DNA from: a virus
Virus record (IMG/VR): IMGVR_UViG_3300029259_000671
Location: 1-46,261 of that record
Direction: 5' to 3' (one strand)
DNA: 46,261 bases
Part shown: piece by piece, positions 39,330-46,261 of the stretch
Numbering within the stretch: position 1 is the first letter of the stretch
How the letters are laid out: the number at the start of each line of letters is the position of its first letter
Notes under the pieces: generated by a model
Database searches by the model: none
The model's input: only the letters and a program-made list of their open reading frames with translations
What the model was told of the DNA's origin: nothing
Translations under genes and position numbers: made by a program

Positions 39330-39869
39330 ATGTCAAAAGTAATCTTACAAAACGTACGCATCGCCTTCCCTAACATCTTCCGCCCATCTGAGCAGTTTGA
39401 TAACTTCGGTGCGCAGTTGATCATAGAAAAAGGCAGTGAAAACGAAAAGAAAATTAACGCCGCTATCGCGGAAGCTGCTAACACCAAGTGGACTGCCAAA
39501 GCTGAAAGCACCATCAAACAGCTAAAAGCGGGTAACAAAATTTGCTTTATCGATGGCGACTCTAAAGCTGAGTATGAAGGCTTTGAAGGCAACATGGCGC
39601 TATCAGCTACCAACCGCCAACGTCCTACCGTAGTCGGTAAAGACCGTAGCCCATTAACTGAAGCTGACGGTATTGTCTATGCAGGTTGCTACGTCAACGC
39701 TGTTGTCGATATCTGGCCGCAAGACAACCAATGGGGCAAACGCATCAACGCTAGTCTCAAAGGTATCCAGTTCTTTGCAGACGGTGACTCATTCACCGGC
39801 GGCGGCGTGGCATCTACCGACGACTTTGAAGATATCAGTGAAGGTGCAGACGCTGAAGACTTCGTATAA
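39330..39869 (+). CDS. DUF2815 single-stranded DNA-binding protein (T7 gp2.5-like)
   Basis: A 179-residue protein of the DUF2815 family. It starts with the characteristic SKVILQNVRIAFPNIFRPSE and has the OB-fold segments (QLIIEKGSENEKK, INASLKGIQFFADGDSF) plus an acidic C-terminal tail (DDFEDISEGADAEDFV) used for protein contacts in T7 gp2.5 and SSBs. It should coat single-stranded DNA and recruit polymerase and helicase. It lies between the nuclease and the polymerase genes, as in related phages. Confidence 0.85.
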   Translation: MSKVILQNVRIAFPNIFRPSEQFDNFGAQLIIEKGSENEKKINAAIAEAANTKWTAKAESTIKQLKAGNKICFIDGDSKAEYEGFEGNMALSATNRQRPTVVGKDRSPLTEADGIVYAGCYVNAVVDIWPQDNQWGKRINASLKGIQFFADGDSFTGGGVASTDDFEDISEGADAEDFV

Positions 39870-39902
39870 GCGCATAGACAATTAAGTCTTAAAAAATCGA
39901 TT

Positions 39903-39925
39903 AACTGCCGTAAGCAGTTTTATTT
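39903..39925 (+). terminator. Terminator-like hairpin after the DUF2815 gene
   Basis: AACTGC / GCAGTT stem, 5-nt loop and TTATTT on the plus strand. The short T-run makes it a weak or partial terminator, 33 bp after the DUF2815 stop. Confidence 0.45.
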
Positions 39926-39979
39926 AGTGAGCCAATTGGGTGTTAACCATCACACAGTCGACCAGTTGGCTCAACTAAA
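39923..39979 (+). repeat. Long imperfect stem-loop upstream of the clamp-like gene
   Basis: TTTAGTGAGCCAATTGG (39923-39939) pairs with CCAGTTGGCTCAACTAAA (39962-39979) over about 17 bp with one mismatch and one bulge. The 22-nt loop contains a further GTGT/ACAC pair. It lies between a weak terminator and the preferred GTG start at 40005. Confidence 0.6.
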
Positions 39980-40004
39980 TAAACCCGAAAAAGGAGCCTT
40001 ACAA

Positions 40005-40616
40005 GTGCCCAAAATCACAATATCCCCCCGCGCCAAAAAAGCATCTAAAAAAGCGGCATACGATATGGCGGTCAAACTAAAGCAAGGCGAAACGCTAAGC
40101 AGTTTCGAGCTTGACAGCTTGCTTTTATACTTCGCCCCAAGCATCCCAAAAACGGCTAAAACATCAATGGAATGGGTCGCCAAAGCCGCCGCTAAAAAGG
40201 ATAACCGCAAATACTTGGAGTACGTGCGGGTGCAGGACGGTACGGCGTACGCTGTAGACGGAGAGCGCATTCACTACGCACCAAGCGATCTACCCGAAGG
40301 TTGGTATTGCCCTAAAACATTAGTGCGATTAGAAGGTGTTAATGAGAGAGCGCCCGATTATTTACGGGTATCAGCACGAGCCAATACTGTGAACACTCTC
40401 GCCAAGTTAGGCGAATTGACTAAGGGGGTGGCCGGTAATAAGGCGTACCTTTTTCATGACGGTTTGGATGTCGGTGTTAGTGAGCAAGCGCTTATTGACG
40501 CACTCAATAGCCAAGACGAGAACGCCACCTTTGAGTACGAACCATATAACAGCCACTACCGTGTACGCGGAACACATGAGCTCGGTGAATTTGTCATTAT
40601 GCCGTTGAGGGTTTAA
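40005..40616 (+). CDS. Unknown replication-module protein, possibly sliding-clamp-like
   Basis: A 203-residue protein. The N-terminus is basic and helical (PRAKKASKKAAYDMAVKLKQ); the rest has beta segments with a DGTAYAVDGERIHYAP block that resembles the repeated motif of processivity clamps, but no firm homology can be claimed. The GTG at 40005 is preferred because AAGGAG lies 8 nt upstream; an in-frame GTG at 39927 has none and lies in a hairpin. It ends 2 bp before the DNA polymerase gene, which suits a polymerase partner. Confidence 0.6.
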   Translation: MPKITISPRAKKASKKAAYDMAVKLKQGETLSSFELDSLLLYFAPSIPKTAKTSMEWVAKAAAKKDNRKYLEYVRVQDGTAYAVDGERIHYAPSDLPEGWYCPKTLVRLEGVNERAPDYLRVSARANTVNTLAKLGELTKGVAGNKAYLFHDGLDVGVSEQALIDALNSQDENATFEYEPYNSHYRVRGTHELGEFVIMPLRV

Positions 40617-40618
40617 GT

Positions 40619-42670
40619 ATGAATACACTATTTTTGGATCTCGAAACTTTCAGCGAAACGCCTATCAAGCACGGCACCTATAAATACGCCGCTGACGCGG
40701 AGATTATGCTTTTCGCTTACGCTTGGAACGATGAACCGGCTAAAGTATTTGATTTAACGGGCACCGCCGATTACCGCATGGCTATCGAAGATTTATTAGC
40801 GGACGCCGACACCATCGTCGCGCATAACTCAATGTTTGACCGCAACGTGCTAAAAGCTAACGGCTTCAATGCGGATCTGAGCAAATGGCGCGACACGATG
40901 ATCAAAGCGTACAGCCACAGCTTAGTCGGTAGCCTTGATAATCTTTGTACCATCCTAGGGGTTGACGCTGACCAAGCCAAAGACAAAGACGGTAAAAAGC
41001 TCATTCAATTATTCTGCAAGCCGCTCGGTAAACACCGAAACATCGAACGCGCTACCAAAGACACTCACCCTGAAGAATGGGGTAAGTTTGTCGAGTACGC
41101 AAGGCTAGACGTTGAGGCAATGCGAGCCGTGGATAAAGCAATGCCCGATTGGAACATGGCTTGCGAGATACCGCATTGGCATCTTGACCAGGTCATCAAT
41201 GACCGTGGCTTTAAAGTGGACACCGACTTGGTAGACGCCGCGCTCATAGCAATCGATATCGAAAAAGAACGCTTGGCGAATGAAGCGCAGATGATGACCG
41301 ATGGGGCCGTTGAATCAGCAACACAACGCGCAGCGCTACTCGAATTTATCTTGAGCGAATACGGTATCGATCTACCCGATATGCAAAAGTCTACGCTTGA
41401 GCGCCGTATCAATGATCCTGACTTACCAAGCGCGGTAAAAGACTTACTCAACAATAGACTACAAGCGAGTACAACCAGTACCAGTAAATACCAAGCGCTT
41501 GCGCGTTCTACCAATAGCGATGGGCGACTTCGCGGCACTTTGCAATTCGCCGGAGCCGCACGCACAGGGCGCTGGGCAGGACGCACATTCCAACCGCAAA
41601 ACCTACCTCGCCCAAGTATGAGCGACGCGGATATCAATGCCGGTATCGAAGCGCTCAAAGCAGACTGCGCGGAGTTTATCACCGATAACATCATGGAGCT
41701 GACAAGCTCAGCGCTTCGAGGCTGCATCATAGCGCCTAAAGGCAAAAAGCTAGTCGTCAGTGACTTATCGAACATTGAGGGACGCGCTCAAGCATGGCTT
41801 GCCGGTGAAACGTGGAAGCTAAAAGCCTTTGCTGATTTTGACAAAGGACAAGGCTACGACCTTTATAAACTGGCTTACGCTAAATCGTTTGGCGTATCGC
41901 CTAAAGCGGTCACTAAAGACCAACGCCAAATCGGCAAGGTGCAGGAATTGGCACTTGGTTACGGCGGCGGCGTAGGTGCTTTTACTACGTTCGCAATCGC
42001 TTACGGTATTGACCTTGATCAGTTAGCCGATGACGCTTGGGACACACTACCGCCGCACGATGTTGAAGCGTCACGCTCATGGCTCGCCGTCCGTAAAAAG
42101 GACAAAGAATACGAGCACACCATGAGCGACAAAGCGTTTATTACTTGCGACACGCTCAAACGCATGTGGCGAAATGCCCACAGTAATATCAATCAGCTTT
42201 GGTATGACTTGGAGAACGCTTGCCGCAATGCGATCAACGCCGAAGGTCAAACGTTCAGAGCGGGTAAATTGGCAATACGTCGTGACGGTACTTGGCTGCG
42301 CATCAGACTGCCAAGCGGTCGCTATCTGTGTTACCCAAATATCCGCATCAAAGACGACACCATTCAATATCAGGGCATGAACCAATACGCCCGCAAATGG
42401 CAGTATCTCAGCACTTACAGCGGTAAGCTCTTTGAGAACATCTGCCAAGCCATGAGCCGCGATATCTTAGCGCACAACATGCACACCATCGACAAAGCCG
42501 GTTATAAGATTGTTTTGACCGTCCACGATGAAGTGATATGTGAAGCGCCTGATACTGACGACTTCAATCACGAACACTTAAGCGAACTACTAGCGGCTAA
42601 CCCACCATGGGCCAAAGACATGCCGCTTGCTGCAGGTGGCTTTGAAGACTACCGATATAAAAAGGATTAA
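40619..42670 (+). CDS. Family A DNA polymerase with 3'-5' exonuclease domain
   Basis: A 683-residue replicative polymerase of the T7/Pol I type. The exonuclease domain has Asp7 and Glu9 (LDLET), Asp74 (HNSMFDRN) and Asp164 (YARLDVEAM). The polymerase domain has motif A with Asp382 (SDLSNIEGRAQAW), motif B from Lys433 (KDQRQIGKVQELALGYGGG) and motif C HDE at 636-638. All catalytic residues seen, so it should be active. The ATG is 2 bp after the previous stop. Together with DUF2815 it forms the core replisome in the plus-strand operon. Confidence 0.95.
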   Translation: MNTLFLDLETFSETPIKHGTYKYAADAEIMLFAYAWNDEPAKVFDLTGTADYRMAIEDLLADADTIVAHNSMFDRNVLKANGFNADLSKWRDTMIKAYSHSLVGSLDNLCTILGVDADQAKDKDGKKLIQLFCKPLGKHRNIERATKDTHPEEWGKFVEYARLDVEAMRAVDKAMPDWNMACEIPHWHLDQVINDRGFKVDTDLVDAALIAIDIEKERLANEAQMMTDGAVESATQRAALLEFILSEYGIDLPDMQKSTLERRINDPDLPSAVKDLLNNRLQASTTSTSKYQALARSTNSDGRLRGTLQFAGAARTGRWAGRTFQPQNLPRPSMSDADINAGIEALKADCAEFITDNIMELTSSALRGCIIAPKGKKLVVSDLSNIEGRAQAWLAGETWKLKAFADFDKGQGYDLYKLAYAKSFGVSPKAVTKDQRQIGKVQELALGYGGGVGAFTTFAIAYGIDLDQLADDAWDTLPPHDVEASRSWLAVRKKDKEYEHTMSDKAFITCDTLKRMWRNAHSNINQLWYDLENACRNAINAEGQTFRAGKLAIRRDGTWLRIRLPSGRYLCYPNIRIKDDTIQYQGMNQYARKWQYLSTYSGKLFENICQAMSRDILAHNMHTIDKAGYKIVLTVHDEVICEAPDTDDFNHEHLSELLAANPPWAKDMPLAAGGFEDYRYKKD

Positions 42671-42672
42671 TA

Positions 42673-42966
42673 GTGATCACTGAAAAGGACATTGAGCAAT
42701 ACCTTGTCAAGCAAGCGCAAAAAGATACGGACTGGCAGATACGCAAAGCGCAATGGGTAGGACACAACCACTGCCCTGACCGCTTAATCATGACGCCCGA
42801 TATCACTGTTTGGGTAGAAGTCAAAGCACCTGGCAAAGTGCCGAGAGCGGGACAAGAACGCGAACATACTCGAATGCGCCGCGCTGGTCAAATTGTTGTC
42901 AGCGTCAGCACCAAAGATGAAGTCGACCAACTTATAAAGGATATACACCATGCCAAAAGTAAATAA
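42673..42966 (+). CDS. VRR-NUC domain nuclease
   Basis: A 97-residue stand-alone VRR-NUC nuclease: CPDRLIMTPD and VWVEVKAPGKVPRAGQ carry the catalytic Asp, Glu and Lys, and QIVVSVSTKDEVDQLI closes the fold. Such proteins cut branched DNA during phage recombination or repair. The start is GTG with AAGGA at 8 nt. It begins 2 bp after the polymerase stop and overlaps the following gene by 17 bp. Confidence 0.88.
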   Translation: MITEKDIEQYLVKQAQKDTDWQIRKAQWVGHNHCPDRLIMTPDITVWVEVKAPGKVPRAGQEREHTRMRRAGQIVVSVSTKDEVDQLIKDIHHAKSK

Positions 42967-43273
42967 TAGCGGTGAAGTAAGTCAGCAAAAACTAGCTAAG
43001 TTAATTTCAGAAGTGAATTTGTTTTTACGGGACTTGCGCGGCGAACTGTGCGCGATAAAAGGCAAGGCTAGAGAGTACGCCCCGCCCATTGACTTCCTGA
43101 AGGAAGCTCACGAAACAACAGCCCTACAACCTAAGATACACGGCTTGATGGGTGTGCATTTAATGATAATGGTGATAAAGCAACGCGAGAAAAATAAAGC
43201 TAATAACGAAAAGCTAGACAAGATGGTTTGGGATATTGGGGATTTCTTAGTCAAACTAATGACGGATATTTAA
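42950..43273 (+). CDS. Small helical protein between VRR nuclease and helicase
   Basis: A 107-residue all-helical protein (SQQKLAKLISEVNLFLRDLR to FLVKLMTDI) of unknown function. It overlaps the nuclease gene by 17 bp and ends 1 bp before the helicase gene, so it is probably a helicase or nuclease partner. No conserved motif is recognised. Confidence 0.65.
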   Translation: MPKVNNSGEVSQQKLAKLISEVNLFLRDLRGELCAIKGKAREYAPPIDFLKEAHETTALQPKIHGLMGVHLMIMVIKQREKNKANNEKLDKMVWDIGDFLVKLMTDI

Positions 43274-43274
43274 T

Positions 43275-44657
43275 ATGGACACTCGCAAGGATTACACACC
43301 CCGCCCATATCAGCAAATAGCGCTTGACCATATCCTAGGCACCAAGCGTAATGCGCTCTGGGCTTCTATGGGTATGGGCAAGAGTGTTACATGCTTAACG
43401 GCTATCGACAATCTACAACTGGTCGAACCTGAACCCGTTTTAGTATTGGCGCCCAAACGAGTAGCAGCAACCACATGGCCAGATGAAGCGGCTAAATGGT
43501 CACACCTTCAAGGTTTGGACGTTACGCCGATATTGGGTAGCGCCGCAGAACGTAAAGCTGCGCTAAAAACAGATAGCGCCGTTTACACCATGAACTATGA
43601 AAACCTACCTTGGCTCTTAGAGCACTACGGTAAAAAATGGCCGTTTAAAACCATCATTGCTGATGAATCCACACGCCTGAAATCCTACCGCTCACGTGGT
43701 GGATCTAAACGCGCACGGGCATTGGCAAAGATATCGCATAGCCATGTTGACCGCTTTATTGAGCTAACCGGTACGCCAAGTCCTAACGGTTTAATCGATT
43801 TATGGGGTCAAGCGTACTTCTTAGATGGTGGCGAACGCTTAGGCTACTCGTTCACCGCTTTTAAAAGCCGATGGTTTAAGAGTATTCAAGTAGGCGCACA
43901 GCGCTTTGCCGTACGCTTAGAGCCTCACGATTTCGCGCAAGAGCAAATCCAAGAACGCCTAAGCGACATCTGCTTAACACTCGACGCGCATGATTACTTT
44001 GATATCGCTAAGCCTATCGTTACCGATGTTTACGTCGAGCTACCAAGCAAAGCGCGTGGACTTTACGACAAAATGCAAAAAGAAATGTTTTTTGAGCTAG
44101 GTAACGTAGAAGTTGAAGCGATGAACGCCGCGTCTAAAACCATCAAGTGTCTGCAGTTAGCAAACGGCGCTATCTATACCGACGGTGGCAACTGGCAACC
44201 GCTACATGATACCAAGCTACAAGCGGTCGAATCCATCGTTGAGGAATCTGCAGGTATGCCAGTGCTTGTCGCTTACCACTTTAAAAGTGATTTAGCACGA
44301 CTGCAAGCCGCTTTTAAGCAAGGCAAAGTTTTGGACAGCGATCCGCAAACGATACGCGATTGGAACGCGGGCAAGATACCGATACTTTTCGCCCATCCTG
44401 CTAGCGCCGGTCACGGCCTAAACCTACAAGACGGCGGCAATATCCTAGTCGTCTTCGGCCATTGGTGGAACTTAGAAGAGTACCAGCAAATCGTTGAGCG
44501 TATCGGACCCACGCGCCAAGCGCAAGCCGGACACAATCGCCCCGTATTTATATACCACATCATCGCCAAAGATACCGTCGATGAACTAATCATGGAACGC
44601 CGCGACACCAAGCGTAGCGTACAGGACATTTTACTTAACGCAATGAAAAGGAATTAA
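43275..44657 (+). CDS. SNF2-like DEAD/DEAH-type helicase
   Basis: A 460-residue superfamily 2 ATPase. Motif I near 31-37 (SMGMGKS), motif Ia VLAPKRV (57-63), motif II DEST (Asp130-Glu131), motif III ELTGTPSPNG and the C-terminal motif V/VI ASAGHGLNLQDG and ERIGPTRQAQ are all visible. Such SNF2-like helicases are a fixed part of the DUF2800-polymerase module and probably drive branch migration or remove proteins from DNA. It starts 1 bp after the previous gene and ends 2 bp before the next one. Confidence 0.92.
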   Translation: MDTRKDYTPRPYQQIALDHILGTKRNALWASMGMGKSVTCLTAIDNLQLVEPEPVLVLAPKRVAATTWPDEAAKWSHLQGLDVTPILGSAAERKAALKTDSAVYTMNYENLPWLLEHYGKKWPFKTIIADESTRLKSYRSRGGSKRARALAKISHSHVDRFIELTGTPSPNGLIDLWGQAYFLDGGERLGYSFTAFKSRWFKSIQVGAQRFAVRLEPHDFAQEQIQERLSDICLTLDAHDYFDIAKPIVTDVYVELPSKARGLYDKMQKEMFFELGNVEVEAMNAASKTIKCLQLANGAIYTDGGNWQPLHDTKLQAVESIVEESAGMPVLVAYHFKSDLARLQAAFKQGKVLDSDPQTIRDWNAGKIPILFAHPASAGHGLNLQDGGNILVVFGHWWNLEEYQQIVERIGPTRQAQAGHNRPVFIYHIIAKDTVDELIMERRDTKRSVQDILLNAMKRN

Positions 44658-44659
44658 TT

Positions 44660-44917
44660 ATGAGTATGTTAGAACAGTTAAACCGCTCGCTATCTCTGCA
44701 ACTCGCTAACGTTATGGAATCTGATGGCGAAGAGCTTGACGAAGAAATCAAACGCACTAAAGCAGTAACCGATATTTCAAAACAAATATTAGACGGCCAC
44801 AAGTTGGTACTAGACGCGACCAAGTTCGCTTTTGAGAAAATGCAGCGTGATGTCGTTTTCGATGATTCACTTCTGAGCGTCGGTTATAAAGGCTTAGAGG
44901 GACCTAAAGATGGCTAA
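44660..44917 (+). CDS. Small helical protein, hypothetical
   Basis: An 85-residue protein with a long amphipathic helix (ESDGEELDEEIKRTKAVTDI, SKQILDGHKLVLDATKFAFE). It matches the style of a small phage protein often placed next to SNF2 helicase and HNH genes, in which an EELDxEIxRxKAxxxIxxQI pattern recurs. It overlaps the HNH gene by 8 bp. Function unknown. Confidence 0.68.
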   Translation: MSMLEQLNRSLSLQLANVMESDGEELDEEIKRTKAVTDISKQILDGHKLVLDATKFAFEKMQRDVVFDDSLLSVGYKGLEGPKDG

Positions 44918-45629
44918 ATATCATAGGTACACCGATGAGCAGCACGCTTTTATCGTTAAGCATCAAGCCGATATACATCGCAAAGAATTGGCGGAGCTAT
45001 TCAACGCTGAGTTCGGTACTAAAGTTACCACGTCAATGATGAACGCTTACTGCCGTACTAGAAAGCTTAAAAGCAATAGCACCGGAAGATTCGATATCGG
45101 TGGTTTTAGTCGTGAAGGCGCACACACCTTCACTGAAGAGCAACGCGCATTTATCAAGAAGCACCAAGCTTTTAATACTCGCAAAGCATTGGTCAAGATG
45201 TTTAATACCCGCTTTGGTACTAACTTATCCAAAAATCAGATCGTTTGGTATTGTCTAGTACATAAATTAAAGCGGTACAACAACGCGAACCCCGGTAGCG
45301 AAGTGCCGATTGGCTCAGTGCACAAAGGCGGTAAGCAGCAGTTGCACATCAAAATCGCTAAAGATGAATGGGTACCGCTACATCGGCACAACTATGAAAA
45401 AGAATACGGTCCTGTACCGCAAGATCATACTATTCGATTTTTAGACTGTGATAGTTTTAATTGCGAAGTGTCTAATCTACTAGCCGTACCGCGCTCAGCC
45501 CAAGGTGCTATTAACGCGACTAAAACCTATAAGACTGAAAACACTGAGCTTAACAAAGCGACCATGTTGACCGCCGCATTAAGCACCGTCGTTAAAAGAA
45601 ATAGTGAGACCCACCATGCCAAAACCTAA
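44910..45629 (+). CDS. HNH endonuclease with duplicated N-terminal HTH-like domain
   Basis: A 239-residue protein. Two similar 50-residue modules open it: TDEQHAFIVKHQADIHRKEL (about 8-55) and TEEQRAFIKKHQAFNTRKAL (about 75-125), both ending in a C-R/V-x-x-KLK-like turn; they look like DNA-binding domains. The C-terminus is a phage HNH nuclease (WVPLHRHNYEKEYGPVPQDH, IRFLDCDSFNCEVSNLLAVP). It may be a homing-type endonuclease or a nicking enzyme used at packaging. It overlaps the next gene by 14 bp. Confidence 0.85.
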   Translation: MAKYHRYTDEQHAFIVKHQADIHRKELAELFNAEFGTKVTTSMMNAYCRTRKLKSNSTGRFDIGGFSREGAHTFTEEQRAFIKKHQAFNTRKALVKMFNTRFGTNLSKNQIVWYCLVHKLKRYNNANPGSEVPIGSVHKGGKQQLHIKIAKDEWVPLHRHNYEKEYGPVPQDHTIRFLDCDSFNCEVSNLLAVPRSAQGAINATKTYKTENTELNKATMLTAALSTVVKRNSETHHAKT

Positions 45630-46026
45630 GAACCGCGATAAGCGCAAGAAGCTAGCACAGCGTAAGCGCAACCAAGCCGTCCAGCAGAAGCGTGATGATG
45701 GCGAGTTCGTCAAGTCGTTCACTGGCTATATGCAGCTCACATTTAAGCGTGAGACAGACGACGAAACGATACGCAAGAACGTGATCCGCTGTGACGACTG
45801 GCTAAAGAATAGCTATCAAATATTTAAGAACCCGCGCCGCTACTTGGTAGGCGTCAAGCTCTTTAAGTTTGATAAAAGCATTGAACCCGCTGAGCTCGAA
45901 TGGGCCACAGAAACTGAAATAGCAAAAGAGAACATCGTTGACCTTGCTGCACAGATGGCAGACAAAATGTCGAAAGGACACGACGATGTTGACTTTGATA
46001 ACTCTTATATACGCATTTATGCGTAG
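45616..46026 (+). CDS. Basic hypothetical protein upstream of excisionase
   Basis: A 136-residue protein with a very basic N-terminus (MPKPKNRDKRKKLAQRKRNQ), followed by a compact mixed fold. Such an end suggests nucleic-acid binding. The ATG at 45616 is used; an upstream in-frame GTG lies inside the HNH gene. It is followed after 10 bp by the excisionase. No family is recognised. Confidence 0.65.
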   Translation: MPKPKNRDKRKKLAQRKRNQAVQQKRDDGEFVKSFTGYMQLTFKRETDDETIRKNVIRCDDWLKNSYQIFKNPRRYLVGVKLFKFDKSIEPAELEWATETEIAKENIVDLAAQMADKMSKGHDDVDFDNSYIRIYA

Positions 46027-46036
46027 GAGCAAGACG

Positions 46037-46261
46037 ATGACTGAACAAAACGGAGTTTACTACACGACCGATGACATTAAAAAAATCTTTATGTGGTCGA
46101 ATATGACAATCTACCGAAAACGCAATGATGGCACATTTCCTAACCCTGATATTGAGGGCCGACCAAATAAGTGGCTAAAATCGAAAATTAATGATATGTT
46201 TGGTGTCGGTTCAAATCCAAAAGCAGGAGTCGAACCGTCTGGTTATAAGCAGACACTTTAA
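46037..46261 (+). CDS. xis: AlpA/Xis-like excisionase (helix-turn-helix)
   Basis: A 74-residue DNA-binding protein with the pattern YYTTDDIKKIFMWSNMTIYR, DGTFPNPDIEGRPNKWLKSK, typical of AlpA- and MerR-like recombination directionality factors: a winged helix-turn-helix with a conserved W/F-P-x-P turn. GGAG lies 8 nt before the ATG. It is the last gene of the plus-strand operon and, if the ends are joined, its stop TAA is directly followed by the integrase ATG, a natural xis-int pair. Confidence 0.8.
   Translation: MTEQNGVYYTTDDIKKIFMWSNMTIYRKRNDGTFPNPDIEGRPNKWLKSKINDMFGVGSNPKAGVEPSGYKQTL

Noticed and set aside
39927-40004. An upstream GTG start for the clamp-like gene at 39927
   Set aside because: No ribosome site precedes it and it lies inside a stable stem-loop; the GTG at 40005 has AAGGAG at 8 nt.
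1-46261. CRISPR arrays, insertion sequences or transposases
   Set aside because: No regularly spaced direct repeats with unique spacers and no transposase-like gene were seen; the short repeats found are operators, iterons or coding repeats.

Overview
The window is a nearly complete genome of a temperate, long-tailed (siphovirus-type) phage with about 60 genes. It carries an integrase, excisionase, CI/Cro/CII-like regulators, two replication clusters, terminase, head, tail and lysis genes. The host is probably a gammaproteobacterium. The AT-leaning composition, the DUF2280 small terminase and the general protein style suggest Moraxellaceae (Psychrobacter, Moraxella or Acinetobacter), but this is inferred from overall resemblance, not from a marker gene. 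No clearly chromosomal gene is present.

Layout. At the left, base 1-1218 is a tyrosine integrase (+), followed by a tRNA-3'-end-like attachment site (1247-1269) and a small zinc-ribbon membrane protein with its own promoter. From 35676 down to 1723 nearly everything is on the minus strand and follows lambda PR-operon order: Cro-like, CII-like, two small proteins, primase-helicase, an origin-like gap, dNMP kinase, Q-like antiterminator, a tRNA-Ile2, small and large terminase, Mu-like portal and head morphogenesis protein, a lambda-like protease/decoration/capsid set, neck and tail proteins, tape measure, tail tip proteins, then holin-like protein and endolysin. A DUF6173 gene (29041-29433) is the only plus-strand gene inside this block. 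The CI-like repressor (35797-36453, +) sits between two mirrored operator arrays. From 36671 to the right end is a plus-strand, PL-like operon: small early proteins, a DUF2800 Fe-S nuclease, a DUF2815 single-strand binding protein, a clamp-like unknown, family A DNA polymerase, VRR nuclease, SNF2-like helicase, HNH endonuclease and an AlpA-like excisionase.

How it works together. Joining the right end to the left end makes xis-int-attP a continuous plus-strand series, as in lambda's PL operon. The window is therefore best read as a circular (free or circularly closed) phage genome opened at the int start codon. CI would shut both divergent early promoters through three 18-bp sites on each side. 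The left operon supplies polymerase, nuclease, helicase and SSB; the right operon supplies primase-helicase and then the late genes. The long late operon is punctuated by at least ten hairpin-plus-T-run terminators, which fits control by the Q-like protein.

Most notable items: a -1 frameshift site (T TTT TTT) fusing the tail chaperone to a second frame; a string of about twelve 14-residue repeats in a tail protein; the mirrored operator arrays; an iteron-bearing putative origin beside the primase-helicase; an attachment site with correct tRNA 3'-end geometry; and several cargo-like small genes (lipoprotein, zinc-ribbon membrane protein, DUF6173, a 34-residue antitoxin-N-terminus-like peptide).
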